From an uncultured Verrucomicrobiota bacterium (GTDB taxonomy: Bacteria > Verrucomicrobiota > Verrucomicrobiia > Limisphaerales > UBA9464), in assembly GCA_903939515.1 (NCBI GenBank), contig CAJAHH010000010.1, positions 1 through 64,000 on the forward strand: a stretch of DNA of 64,000 bases. The letters run 5' to 3'. The notes under the pieces are model-generated. The model saw only the letters and a program-made list of their open reading frames with translations, was not told where the DNA came from and searched no databases. The position numbers and the translations under genes are program-made. The first letter of the stretch is position 1. Each line of letters opens with the position of its first letter. Shown piece after piece: positions 9,379-19,348 of the stretch.

Positions 9379-10506
9379 ATGACTCCCTCTTCCCCTCCCC
9401 TACCCCTCGGCCAAACCGCCCAACCTCGGCTCATGTCTCTCGATGCCCTGCGTGGCTTCGACATGTTTTGGATCGTTGGAGCCGAGGAGCTAATCCGTGG
9501 GCTCCAGAAGTTCTCCGGCGGCGGCGTCTTGGGACTCATCGCCGAGCAACTGCACCACAAAGCCTGGGCGGGATTCCATTTTGAGGACTTGATCTTCCCG
9601 CTCTTCGTCTTCATCGCTGGCGTTTCACTAGTGTTTTCGCTCAGCAAAACTTTGCAGCAAACCGACCGGCGAACCGCTGCGGTCCGAATCCTCAAACGCT
9701 CCGCCCTGCTCTACTTCATCGGAATCCTGTATTACGGCGGATTCTCCACGCCCTTTGAGCAAATCCGTCTGCTTGGCGTCCTCCAACGCATCGCCCTGTG
9801 CTACCTCTTTTCCGGCCTTCTGTTTTGTTACCTCAAGCCCAAGGCGCTCATCGGCGCCTGCGCTTTTTTGCTATTGGGCTATTGGGCGATGCTGTCGTGG
9901 ATTCCGGTGCCCGGACATGGGGCCGGTAACTTTGCCGAGGGAGCCAATTTGGCCAATTACGTCGATCAACAGTTCCTGCCGCTGCGCAAACATGATGGGG
10001 ATCACGATCCGGAGGGATTGCTGAGCACGCTGCCGGCCATCGCCAGTTGTCTCTTGGGGGTCTTCGCGGGCCTCATTCTTCAGAACCCCGCCCTCACCGA
10101 TCGGAAACGGGTGCTCCGCTTGGTGGCTCTGGGTCTGGGTTGCCTCGCCGTCGGTTGGCTTTGGCACCTGAACTTCCCCGTCATCAAAAAGATTTGGACC
10201 TCGTCGTTCGTGCTCGTGGCCGGCGGATACAGCTACTTGTTGTTGGCCTCGTTCTATCAGGTGATCGATGTCTGGAAGTTCCAGAAATGGGCGACGCCGC
10301 TCGTGTGGATCGGTGTCAATCCCATCACCCTCTATTTTGGCGGACACTTCATTGACTTCGAAGCCATGGCCAAACTGTTTTTCGGCGGACCCATCGGTGC
10401 GGCTTTCGGCCCCTATCAGGAACTGGTGATGGCTCTCACCACCCTCGGTTTCGGCTTCGCCTTCCTGCGTTACCTCTACCAACGCCGCATTTTTCTGCGG
10501 GTTTGA
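9379..10506 (+). CDS. Multi-pass acyltransferase of the DUF5009/heparan-glucosaminide N-acetyltransferase type
   Basis: 375 residues. It begins RLMSLDALRGFDMFWIVG, the hallmark of the YeiB/HGSNAT/DUF5009 membrane acyltransferase group. At least nine hydrophobic segments follow. A conserved block FHFEDLIFPLFVFIAGVSLVFSLSK precedes RILKRSALLYFIGILYYGG, and the C-terminal WIGVNPITLYFGGHFIDF is also typical. Family members are thought to transfer acetyl groups across the membrane onto sugar amines; the substrate here is unknown. It follows the small membrane protein by 48 bases. Confidence 0.87.
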   Translation: MTPSSPPLPLGQTAQPRLMSLDALRGFDMFWIVGAEELIRGLQKFSGGGVLGLIAEQLHHKAWAGFHFEDLIFPLFVFIAGVSLVFSLSKTLQQTDRRTAAVRILKRSALLYFIGILYYGGFSTPFEQIRLLGVLQRIALCYLFSGLLFCYLKPKALIGACAFLLLGYWAMLSWIPVPGHGAGNFAEGANLANYVDQQFLPLRKHDGDHDPEGLLSTLPAIASCLLGVFAGLILQNPALTDRKRVLRLVALGLGCLAVGWLWHLNFPVIKKIWTSSFVLVAGGYSYLLLASFYQVIDVWKFQKWATPLVWIGVNPITLYFGGHFIDFEAMAKLFFGGPIGAAFGPYQELVMALTTLGFGFAFLRYLYQRRIFLRV

Positions 10507-10525
10507 CGGGGTCTTCAGGCAAGGG

Positions 10526-10559
10526 GCCGGCTTCTGACCCCAAGGCCGGCGGTCATTTT
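10526..10559 (+). terminator. Possible terminator after the acyltransferase gene
   Basis: GCCGGC at 10526-10531 and again at 10545-10550 can pair across 13 bases, and a run of four T follows at 10556. The T-run is short, so this is a weak call. Confidence 0.3.
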
Positions 10560-10598
10560 CTCCTGCGTTCTTTCAGGGCTTGGGTTTTGATGTGGTGA

Positions 10599-13028
10599 AT
10601 GCTTCCCAAGACCGCCCACTCGCATCGGAGAGATTTCGCTGCCGCTCTGTGGATTCAACTGCTGGCAATGCTGTTGATAGGCTCACCGGCCGTTTCAGCG
10701 GACGCCGCCACGACGCGCTCGCCGCTCGTTCAACTGCAAACAGAGTCAGCGACTTTGAGTATCGGATCCAATGGGTCACTCCTGGCGTTTTCGCGCCGGT
10801 CCGACGGGATGGATTATTTGGCCAAGAACCAACCCGCCCCGCTCTTGAGCTTGCGGTCGAGCGGAACCTTGCACGCTCCGGAGGGCGCGACGTGGGATGC
10901 CACAGCCCATCGGTTGACGCTTCGATTCGGCAAGTCGGGGCTCTCGGCCCAAATCCGTGTGATCTCCAAGCCCAGTCACCTGAGTTTCGAACTCATCGAG
11001 ATCTCCCCGGCGGGCAGCGCCGATCTGGCCGTATGGGGCCCGTATCCGACGAGCATCCGAAAGACGGTGGGAGAAGTCGTCGGCGTGGTTCGGGATGATA
11101 CCTTCGCCCTCGGGTTGCAGGCCCTCAACATCAAGACGCTCGGCGGGTACCCGGACAACGACGAAGGCAGCGCCGACCGTCCGTATGGTGCCCGGCCAAC
11201 CGATTTCGGGAGCGTCTTGCAGGCCTATTCCATGGATCGATCGAAGCCGCGATCCATTGCCGTGTGGAGCAAGCGGGCCCCCAATATGCCCGTGCCGGCC
11301 GTGCCTGGCGAAACGGTCTTGGGATCCAAGATCGCACTCTTCGGATGCCCAGAGCCGCAAGCGCTCGAAACACTCGGTAAGATCGAGGTGGCCGAGGGCC
11401 TGCCGCATCCGCTCATCGAGGGAGTCTGGGCCAAGATGTCTCCAGAACGCGGGCGCTCGTACCTCATCGCCAATTTTTCAGAATCCACCATCGATGAGAT
11501 GCTGGGCTACGTGAAGCAGGCCAACCTCATGAGCCTCTACCATGAGAACGCCTTCAAGAGCTGGGGCCACTTCGAACCCAATCCGAAGTTCTTTCCCGGA
11601 GGCATTGCTGGACTCAAGGCCTGCGCCGACAAAGCCAAGGCGTCGGGGGTTCGACTTGGAGCCCACACGCTGTCGAACTTCATCCAAACGCAAGATCCTT
11701 ACATCACTCCAGAGCCCGACGCGCGCCTGGCCAAAACCGGTGAGAGCACGTTGACCGAAGCGGTCGATGCCACGACCCAAACAATCCCGGTCGCCTCGCC
11801 TGAATACTTCACCAACCGCCTGGGCAACGAATTGCAAACCGTGGTGATCGGCAAGGAATTGGTCCGGTACGGATCGGTCTCCACCAACGCCCCTTGGAAG
11901 CTGCTGGACTGCCAGCGCGGAGCCTATGGCACCACAGCCAGCGAGCACCCACGGGGAGCCGCCGCCGGCAAACTCATGGACCACGCCTACAAGGTCTTCT
12001 TTCCGAACCTCGAGCTTCAGCGAGAAATCGCCCGAAACTTGGCCCGTGTGTTCAACGCCTCGGGCTTGAGCCACATGGACTTCGACGGCCACGAAGGCTG
12101 CTTGGCCCCCGGCGAGGGCACGTATGGCAATGAAGTCTTCGCCAAGGAGTTTTACGACCGCCTCGACCACACGGTAATTAACGGCACCAGCCCGCCTTTG
12201 TCTCACTTCTACTGGCACATCAACAGCTACTGCAATTGGGGTGAGCCCTGGTACGGCGGTTTCCGCGACAGCATGCAAGAGTACCGCATTAACAATCAGG
12301 TCTTCTGCGAGCGCAACTTCATCCCGAAGATGCTCGGCTGGTACTTGCTGCGGACCGCCACCTGCTTGTCCGACATGGAGTGGATGCTAGCCCGTTCTGC
12401 CGGCTTTGATTCGGGGTTTGCTTTGGCTACCTCCCTCGAGGCCCTGCGCAAAAACGCGGAGAGCGGCCCGATTCTCGACGCCTTGCGGGAATGGGAAAAA
12501 GCCCGGCGAGCGGGCGTGTTCACACCCGAACAGCGCGAGGCCCTACGCAATCCCAAGCGGGAGTTCCACTTGGAGACCGTCACCGGGGGCGGCTGGGACT
12601 TATTTCCATTCCACGACTCGGCCGATTTTCAGCACGAGCAACTCGTCCGCCAACCCGGTGAACCGACTTCGGCCGCCTGGGACCTAAAAAATCCGGACGC
12701 CCGCCAGAGCCTCCAGCTCAAGCTGCGGGTTTCCGGGAAGGCTGGATCCATCCGCAACCCCACCTTCGAAATCAACCGCTCTGCCACGCTGACCATTCCG
12801 GTTGAAATCCAAGCCGGTCAATCGCTGCTCATCGAGAGCGACGCCATCGTGCGCCTCTATGACGCCAAGGGAAACCCGGTCCAATCCTTCCCCCTGAAGA
12901 CCGCGTTGCCAGTGGTGCAACCCGGCACCAATCCGGTGACCTTCGACTGCGAATTCCAGGGCGACACGCCCCCGAAAGTCACCGTCACCTTCAAGACCCG
13001 CGGCAGCCCAACGCGAGTGGGTAAATAA
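10599..13028 (+). CDS. Secreted glycoside-hydrolase-like protein of unrecognised family
   Basis: 809 residues with a signal-type N-terminus (hydrophobic LWIQLLAMLLIGSPAVSADA, residues 17-36). Residues about 40-270 are beta-rich (LSIGSNGSLLAFSRRSDG, LTLRFGKSGL) like a super-sandwich domain in front of a catalytic barrel. The middle part looks like a TIM barrel: YHENAFKSWGHFEPNPKFFPGG, GLKACADKAKASGVRLGAHT, LSHMDFDGHEGCLAPGEGTYGNE and SHFYWHINSYCNWG. This resembles clan GH-D alpha-galactosidase layout, with D in MDFDGHE as a possible catalytic residue, but I cannot assign a GH family. A beta-sandwich C-terminus follows. Secreted glycan degradation is inference. Confidence 0.75.
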   Translation: MLPKTAHSHRRDFAAALWIQLLAMLLIGSPAVSADAATTRSPLVQLQTESATLSIGSNGSLLAFSRRSDGMDYLAKNQPAPLLSLRSSGTLHAPEGATWDATAHRLTLRFGKSGLSAQIRVISKPSHLSFELIEISPAGSADLAVWGPYPTSIRKTVGEVVGVVRDDTFALGLQALNIKTLGGYPDNDEGSADRPYGARPTDFGSVLQAYSMDRSKPRSIAVWSKRAPNMPVPAVPGETVLGSKIALFGCPEPQALETLGKIEVAEGLPHPLIEGVWAKMSPERGRSYLIANFSESTIDEMLGYVKQANLMSLYHENAFKSWGHFEPNPKFFPGGIAGLKACADKAKASGVRLGAHTLSNFIQTQDPYITPEPDARLAKTGESTLTEAVDATTQTIPVASPEYFTNRLGNELQTVVIGKELVRYGSVSTNAPWKLLDCQRGAYGTTASEHPRGAAAGKLMDHAYKVFFPNLELQREIARNLARVFNASGLSHMDFDGHEGCLAPGEGTYGNEVFAKEFYDRLDHTVINGTSPPLSHFYWHINSYCNWGEPWYGGFRDSMQEYRINNQVFCERNFIPKMLGWYLLRTATCLSDMEWMLARSAGFDSGFALATSLEALRKNAESGPILDALREWEKARRAGVFTPEQREALRNPKREFHLETVTGGGWDLFPFHDSADFQHEQLVRQPGEPTSAAWDLKNPDARQSLQLKLRVSGKAGSIRNPTFEINRSATLTIPVEIQAGQSLLIESDAIVRLYDAKGNPVQSFPLKTALPVVQPGTNPVTFDCEFQGDTPPKVTVTFKTRGSPTRVGK

Positions 13029-13168
13029 AAGGGCTCTCGTTATCTCGCTAAACTTCACTTCGCCCTTCAGTCCGAAACCAAGGGTTGAACCGCACAGAAA
13101 ATTATCCTCCCCGATGTCAGTGCAACCGTTCGATGCCACTTCTCTCCATCCGGCTTTGCACAGAGAGC

Positions 13169-13590
13169 TCATTGGCCGGCAATCAGGCCCTGGGCCTCTG
13201 CCCTGAGCGGATGATCGAAGGCGCTGGTGTAGGCTCCAAGGTGGAAGCTTTGCAGAGAAGTTGACGCCCGGTTTTGTGCCAACCTGAGACGACCGTGCAA
13301 ACCGTCCGGAGGATGTGTTTAGACTCTAAGGCCCTGAACCCAAAGCGGGGCGCGGCGGTGAGTGCGCTGGCGATGGTCGACTCCTCCTAGTCTACGTTGA
13401 CGGCAGTCTCGCTCAGCCGGATGCGATCCCTCTCCGGCACGGGGTTGATGTCGTAGGCCGGTGAAAGCGACCCGCGTTCAGGCTCTTGCATCAGGAAACC
13501 GTGAGTGCGCCGGTGGCCCTCGTCGTTGCTCGCCAAGAGCGAGAAGACGCGTCGACGCCACAGCTTGCGGAGGTCGACCGGGATATCGTG
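13169..13590 (-). pseudogene. hipA remnant (3' end of a HipA-type serine/threonine kinase gene)
   Basis: Reading the minus strand from 13590, the translation DLRKLWRRRVFSLLASNDEG then HRRTHGFL and LSPAYDINPVP matches the conserved C-terminal half of HipA kinases (typically LWRR.VF..L.SN.DDH.RNHGFL ... LSPAYDINPVP). An in-frame TAG stop occurs at 13387-13389. Past it the same frame still reads HipA-like sequence (IASALTAAPRFGF...HILRTVCTVVSGWHKTG), and after a frameshift near 13250 another frame ends AYTSAFDHPLRAEA before a TGA at 13169. The N-terminal three quarters and any hipB partner are missing. It abuts the end of the DUF1501 gene of pair 2, so it is a decayed toxin gene rather than a working one. 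Confidence 0.75.
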
Positions 13591-13604
13591 TAAGCCTCCA
13601 GGTC

Positions 13605-15062
13605 TCAGGCCAGGATTGCCCGCACCACCCGACCATGGACATCGGTCAGCCGAAAATCGCGACCACCGAAACGATAGGTGAGCTTTTCGTGATCCATTCC
13701 CAAAAGATGGAGGACGCTCGCCCATAAGTCATAAACCGTGCAGACATCTTGCACGGCGTGGTAGCCGAGTTCATCGGTGGCACCATAAACCGTGCCGCCT
13801 CGGATCCCTCCACCCGCCAGCCAGACGCTGAAACCGAACGGATTGTGATCGCGCCCGTCGTTGGATTGGGCAAAGGGCGTGCGACCAAATTCTCCGGCCC
13901 AGACGATGAGTGTTTCGTCGAAAAGGCCACGCGCCTTGAGGTCGTGGATGAGGCCTGCGATCGGCTGATCTACCTGGAAGGCCATTTCAGCGTGACCCGC
14001 CTTCAACACGCCGTGTTGATCCCATGGGTTGCCTATCTGGCCGGGATCACTGGATCGCGGCAGACAGGTTAGCTCGATGAAACGCACGCCGCGCTCAACC
14101 AACCGACGTGCGAGCAAGCACTGCCGGGCGTATTCCGCCTTCTCCCGTACCGGAGAATCCAAACCGTAAAGTCGTTGGGTTGCCTTACTCTCGCCGCGAA
14201 GATCGACCAGATCCGGCACGGCCGTCTGCATTCGATAGGCGATCTCATAATTATGTATGGCGGACTCGACTTGTTCATCGCCCTGCAAGCGGGCCAGGTG
14301 CCGGTGATCGAGCCCTTCTACGAACTGCAATCGCTTGCGTTGCAGTTTGTCGGCTTCGTGAGGCGTGATGTTGGCGAGCGGCTCCTTCTGGGTCGGGTCG
14401 ATGAACGATGCTTGGTGCACGGCAGGGAGAAAGCCGTTGCCGAAGATACCCATGCCGCCTAACGGCGGACCACCGCTGGCCAACACCACGAAGCCCGGCA
14501 AGTTCTGATTCTCGCTGCCCAGGCCGTAGGTCATCCACGCACCCGCACTGGGATAGCCGGCCTGTGAGAAGCCGGTATGAATGAAATAATTTCCCTGCGC
14601 GTGCTCATTGGCAACGCTGGTCATCGATCGGATAACAGCCAGGTCGTCGGCGCAGGCGCCGATGTGGGGAAATAATTCGCTGACCGGGAGTCCCGACTGA
14701 CCGTGGTTCCGGAACTCCCACGGGCTGGCCATAATGTTGCCATTCTGGTTGAACATCGTCGGCCGCACGGGCACGGGCATGGGTTTGCCGTGATCCTTCT
14801 TCAAGCGGGGCTTCGGATCAAAGGTGTCAACATGGGACACTCCGCCGGACATGAAGCAGAAGATGACGCTCTTTACCTTCGGCGGCAGATGCGGCACCCG
14901 TGGAGCAAAGGGATTGGACTGAGCCGCTGCGAGGGCCTTACCGCCACTCATGAGGCTGGACAAGGCCACCAGGCCAAAGCCCGTCGAGCATTTGGACAGC
15001 ATATCTCGCCGGGAAATCCCCGATGCCGGGCGCAGTTCGAATTGGCGGCGATCAATCGACAT
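13605..15062 (-). CDS. DUF1501 secreted protein (pair 2)
   Basis: 485 residues. The N-terminal region [20 protein letters not shown] is a twin-arginine-like signal. DUF1501 blocks follow: [73 protein letters not shown] and [20 protein letters not shown]. The start ATG overlaps the end of the upstream DUF1549/DUF1553 gene by 11 bases, which indicates translational coupling. Downstream lies the hipA remnant. Confidence 0.93.
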   Translation of the reverse strand: MSIDRRQFELRPASGISRRDMLSKCSTGFGLVALSSLMSGGKALAAAQSNPFAPRVPHLPPKVKSVIFCFMSGGVSHVDTFDPKPRLKKDHGKPMPVPVRPTMFNQNGNIMASPWEFRNHGQSGLPVSELFPHIGACADDLAVIRSMTSVANEHAQGNYFIHTGFSQAGYPSAGAWMTYGLGSENQNLPGFVVLASGGPPLGGMGIFGNGFLPAVHQASFIDPTQKEPLANITPHEADKLQRKRLQFVEGLDHRHLARLQGDEQVESAIHNYEIAYRMQTAVPDLVDLRGESKATQRLYGLDSPVREKAEYARQCLLARRLVERGVRFIELTCLPRSSDPGQIGNPWDQHGVLKAGHAEMAFQVDQPIAGLIHDLKARGLFDETLIVWAGEFGRTPFAQSNDGRDHNPFGFSVWLAGGGIRGGTVYGATDELGYHAVQDVCTVYDLWASVLHLLGMDHEKLTYRFGGRDFRLTDVHGRVVRAILA

Positions 15063-18000
15063 AAATGAACTCCTTCAAACAAAACAGGGACTGGGCAAAA
15101 TCTTGCCAAACGCGTTGGCTCGACGGGAGGTCTTGGGGTGGGATCGAGTGTTCGGCCGCTAGCTCCAGCAGAAACTCCCGGCTGCCTGCCAAATCCTCGG
15201 CCGAGGCGGGGCGTCCCAACGCCTGAAGGATCATCGCCTTCACCCGTTCGTCGGGGTTGTGGCCGTCTTTCATCAAGGCTTTGGCCCACTTGGCCGACTG
15301 GTCGATCACGAACGGATCATTCAGCAGGGTGAGGGATTGCGCAGGCACGTTGGTGGCATCGCGTCGACCGCGGGTGCTCACCGGTTTAGGGGCATCGAAA
15401 GCCTCTAGGAACGGGTTGGCGGCATTCCGACGAATTCGCTGATACACACTGCGGCGGCGTTCGCCATCTAGCGGTCCCTTGGGCCCACCGCCTTCGGTCT
15501 TGGCGGTGTAATACACGTTCACCCCCGGCCCATACATCTTCAGGTCCACCTCTCCGGATACGGTGAGCATCGCGTCGCGAATGGCCTCGGCCTCCAAGCG
15601 GCGCACGGGTGCGTGAGAGAGCAAAAGGTTGGCCGGGTCGATTCGACGCGCATCGCTGGATGGCATGGCTTCTTGGCGAAAGGCCCGGGAGGTAACCAAA
15701 AACCGAATGGTTTCCTTCATCGACCAACCGTGATCCACGAAACGGGTCGCGAGATAATCTAAAAGCTCCGGATGCGTGGGCTTGTCACCGAGTCGGCCAA
15801 AGTTGTCGACCGTGCCGACCAGACCGCGGCCAAAGAGATGATGCCAGAGGCGGTTGACGATCACCCGAGTCGTCAAGGGATTGGTCGCGCTGGCGACTTT
15901 GTTGGCCAGTTCCAGTCTCCCGCTCGAGGATGTTTGGAACGGCCGACCGTCGAACATCTCCAAAAACCGGCGCGGCACCGGTTCACCCGGCTGGGTCATT
16001 TGGCCCCGAACAAACAAGGGTTGGTTGAATGCGACAGCTTCATGAACGCCCGGTGCGCGTCGTGGGACGGGAATCTCCGTTTCTAACCGACGGTACGACG
16101 CCACTGAATCGCGCAATCGGGGTAAGTGTTTCAGCGAGGTCGGCAGCAAATCCTGACGAACAAAGTAATCGAGAAATCCTTGTTCTTCCTCACTCAGAGA
16201 ACCGTCCCGCCAGTGCTGGACGGCGGCGGCGAGGCGGCGGCGGTAGAGCTCAGCCAACTCGGCCAGAGAGACCGGCGGTTGGCTGGCACCCAAGAAGAAC
16301 GCGGCGGGTTCAATGAGTTCTTTGGGTGGCAACGGACCCGTGTGAAACACCACCTCGGCCGCTCCGAAATGAGCGCGCCCGCCCTCTGAAGAGCCCGAGT
16401 TCGGAGAATCATCCGCGCTGACAAATTCAAGGTAAGCGTTTGAACCCTTGCGGTAGGCGGTATCCAGCCGGCGCCACCGCATTTGATCGGCATTCAGGTT
16501 AGCAGCGGGATAAAGCCCACCACCGCCAATGGCATAGTTTTCAACCACCAACCGAACCATGCTGCGCTCACCGAGGCCGCGCACGCTGAGGCTGTCGGTC
16601 TCCACTTTGAATCGAGGTGAGGTGAAGACTCCGCTGTGTTTTCGAGTGAGCGCATGGCTAAAAACACCCGCCGGATAAAGCCCGCGCAACACCCGGTCGC
16701 CCTGGAACTCAACGGAAAAACCGCCCACCGGCTCGGGGTCGCTCTTTTCAACTCCCGCACCCGGCCTCGCGTCACCACCGTCCATGAACCACGTTCGTGA
16801 TTCCTGGGTGCGTAGATCCCAACCTGAGGTGAAGTTCGTTCGATTAAATTCGCGCCGGCCGGCGAGCTCGCTCTTCCAAAACAGTGCGAGTTCGGACCAA
16901 CCCGTTTGAAACTCCGGACCGGTCAGGCCCGCCAATTTGGCCCACGGGTGAAGTGGGTTGGCATTGTTTTTGACGGCATCGGCCCAGGCGCTTTTCCAGG
17001 CCTCTGTCAGGTGAGGCGACGCCAAGATCCGCGCCTGAGTTGCACGAAGCTCATCCAACTCTCGATTCAGGTTCGATCGTTTTGCGAGCTCCGCGGGGGT
17101 GAGTGCTTTGGCAAGGGTTTCGGCCGCCATGCTGACTGCCCCTGCCCGGAATGAGGCCGCTACTTCATCAGTGGTGAGGGCACGGTTATAAAGTCGGGCT
17201 TCTTCAACTTCTCCGGCCAATGCGGTGATCCCAGGAGCCAGATGACGTTTGCCAAAAACGACCCGTGCATGGCCCGCGGAGAACGGCTGCACCGTGCCGC
17301 GCTGGTAGCTTTTGCCGTAGGGTACTCCGTTGCGATAAAGCGCGATGGAATGGTCGGATCCATAGACCGCCACCAGGTGTACCAATTCGCCCGGCTTGGC
17401 GGTCTCGGCGGGGCCGCCAACATCTTCGGTGCGTCGGAAAAAATCGCTGCCAGCAATCCAACGAGTGGCTTCCCGTTCGCCAAAAACGATCGAGTCGAAG
17501 TTTTCACTGTCCGGCGTCTGGACGGTCAACGCTCCCCCGCCCTTTTGATCCAGACCGGCGAGCGCCACCCAGACTTCGAGGGATTTCTCGCGAAGGTCGG
17601 TCGGGAGGGGTTCGGTGGCGACCCATGCGTTCACTCCATCCAGAATGAGTCGCCCGCCACGGACCACCGCTCCGCCTTCGGCATGACCGTGCATGGCACC
17701 GACGGCATCGCGCAAATCCCCATCGAATCTCCATTGAGCCAGAGGTGCGGGCAGTCGATCGGAGAACGCCGTTCCGCGCTGCAGGGCCCACTCCGAACGT
17801 GCTCGAAATTCGACTTGGGCAATTTCAACGGACAAACGGCGAATTTCAGCCGCCAGATGTTCCTGATGTGCCGTGCGCGACGCCTGCTCCAGTAACCCGT
17901 TTTTTAGCCCATCCGCCGCGGCACTCCACGCCTCGCCCAGTCCGGCGCGAATCTCCTTCTTAAGGTCCACAAGACTGTCCCGGTTGATTTGCAGCAGTGA

Positions 18001-19239
18001 CGGGTCATCCACAGGCACTTGGCCGGGGCGACTGCTGGCGAACACGCCGTAGAGCGCGTAGAAATCCTTCTGGCTGATCGGGTCAAACTTGTGGTCGTGA
18101 CAGCGGGCGCAGGAAACGGTTAGCCCCAGAAAGGTCTTCGAGAAAACATCGATCTGATTGTCGACGACCTTCACTTGGTCGTCTAACGCGTCCACCGGAA
18201 CGTAGCCGTACTCCACCATGCGCAAGTGTGCCGGCCCAATCCGAGATTCGTTCAAGCCTTCGGCACGGTTGAGGCGTGGGTTTTCTAATAGATCCCCGGC
18301 GAGGTGTTCGCGGACAAACTGGTCGTAGGGCACGTCACCGTTAAAAGCCCGGATGAGATAATCCCGGTAGCGCCAGGCCATGGGCAGTTCCGGATCGCCC
18401 TGACTTCCGTGCGATTCGCAGTAGCGAACCAGGTCCATCCAGTGCCTGGCCCAACGTTCGCCATAACGGGCCGAAGCCAACAGTCGGTCCACCCGCTTCT
18501 CGTAGGCATTGGGTGAAGGATCGTGCAGGAAGTCTTCCAGTTCACCCACCGTCGGCGGCAGCCCGGTCAACGCGAAGGTCACACGGCGCAGCAATGATTC
18601 GCGACCTGCCTCGGGGGCTGGGTGCAGCCCGCGTTCCTCCATTTTTGCCAAGAGAAAGCGATCGACCGGATGGCCCGACCACGCGGCATTCGTGACGCTG
18701 GGGATGCTAGGCCTTCGGACCGGTTGGAAACTCCACCAATCCTTGCGTGCCGTCATCGTGGCGGCCCAACCGACGGGGCCGGCCATTGGATCTGGCAACA
18801 CCGTCTGAGGTAGGTCGCGGGGATCCACGGCTCCCTGGTCTACCCACTTGGCGAAATCGGCGATGACAGACTCAGGGAGCTGAGGGCGATCCTTGGGCAT
18901 CCCGGAGTCCGGGTTCGCGTGTCGAATCTTCTGGAGGAGGAGGCTCTTTCTGGAGTCTCCCGGATTGAGGGCCGGACCGGATTCTCCACCGCTGAGAAGC
19001 CCGCCCCTAAAATCTACCCGCAGACCGCCCTTCTGCTTCTTGGCCCCGTGGCATTCGTAGCATTCGTTGGCGAGGATGGGACGGATGCGTTGCTCAAAAT
19101 GCTCCAGCAAATCTGGGGAGGCCGCCTGGGCTGTTTGAACTGAAAGAATCAGCACTCCCAAGGCTCTGGAGATCATCTCGGCCTGCCGACGACTCAACCA
19201 ACCGATCCCGAGAAGAATAAAAGGGAGGTTGTGAGTCAT
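15052..19239 (-). CDS. PSCyt1/DUF1549/DUF1553 protein with LamG-like domain (pair 2)
   Basis: 1395 residues, the longest of the four. The cytochrome domain carries C60-Y-E-C-H64, and DUF1549 ([19 protein letters not shown] onward) ends with a second motif [12 protein letters not shown] concanavalin/LamG-like domain lies at about residues 495-700 ([58 protein letters not shown]). The C-terminal half is DUF1553 ([58 protein letters not shown]). Two starts are possible: the ATG at 19239 or the ATG at 19176, where [19 protein letters not shown] forms a compact signal peptide; neither has a strong ribosome-binding site. The LamG domain probably adds sugar or ligand binding. Confidence 0.92.
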   Translation of the reverse strand: MTHNLPFILLGIGWLSRRQAEMISRALGVLILSVQTAQAASPDLLEHFEQRIRPILANECYECHGAKKQKGGLRVDFRGGLLSGGESGPALNPGDSRKSLLLQKIRHANPDSGMPKDRPQLPESVIADFAKWVDQGAVDPRDLPQTVLPDPMAGPVGWAATMTARKDWWSFQPVRRPSIPSVTNAAWSGHPVDRFLLAKMEERGLHPAPEAGRESLLRRVTFALTGLPPTVGELEDFLHDPSPNAYEKRVDRLLASARYGERWARHWMDLVRYCESHGSQGDPELPMAWRYRDYLIRAFNGDVPYDQFVREHLAGDLLENPRLNRAEGLNESRIGPAHLRMVEYGYVPVDALDDQVKVVDNQIDVFSKTFLGLTVSCARCHDHKFDPISQKDFYALYGVFASSRPGQVPVDDPSLLQINRDSLVDLKKEIRAGLGEAWSAAADGLKNGLLEQASRTAHQEHLAAEIRRLSVEIAQVEFRARSEWALQRGTAFSDRLPAPLAQWRFDGDLRDAVGAMHGHAEGGAVVRGGRLILDGVNAWVATEPLPTDLREKSLEVWVALAGLDQKGGGALTVQTPDSENFDSIVFGEREATRWIAGSDFFRRTEDVGGPAETAKPGELVHLVAVYGSDHSIALYRNGVPYGKSYQRGTVQPFSAGHARVVFGKRHLAPGITALAGEVEEARLYNRALTTDEVAASFRAGAVSMAAETLAKALTPAELAKRSNLNRELDELRATQARILASPHLTEAWKSAWADAVKNNANPLHPWAKLAGLTGPEFQTGWSELALFWKSELAGRREFNRTNFTSGWDLRTQESRTWFMDGGDARPGAGVEKSDPEPVGGFSVEFQGDRVLRGLYPAGVFSHALTRKHSGVFTSPRFKVETDSLSVRGLGERSMVRLVVENYAIGGGGLYPAANLNADQMRWRRLDTAYRKGSNAYLEFVSADDSPNSGSSEGGRAHFGAAEVVFHTGPLPPKELIEPAAFFLGASQPPVSLAELAELYRRRLAAAVQHWRDGSLSEEEQGFLDYFVRQDLLPTSLKHLPRLRDSVASYRRLETEIPVPRRAPGVHEAVAFNQPLFVRGQMTQPGEPVPRRFLEMFDGRPFQTSSSGRLELANKVASATNPLTTRVIVNRLWHHLFGRGLVGTVDNFGRLGDKPTHPELLDYLATRFVDHGWSMKETIRFLVTSRAFRQEAMPSSDARRIDPANLLLSHAPVRRLEAEAIRDAMLTVSGEVDLKMYGPGVNVYYTAKTEGGGPKGPLDGERRRSVYQRIRRNAANPFLEAFDAPKPVSTRGRRDATNVPAQSLTLLNDPFVIDQSAKWAKALMKDGHNPDERVKAMILQALGRPASAEDLAGSREFLLELAAEHSIPPQDLPSSQRVWQDFAQSLFCLKEFIYVD

Positions 19240-19348
19240 GACTTGGAGGGCAACGGGGGCAATATCAATAATTTGAGTGATGCCCCGGCATGGAGGTCAA
19301 TAGCGATTCTGTCGAAGTCGGAGGCCGGGAAACGAACGAAGTCTCCCG

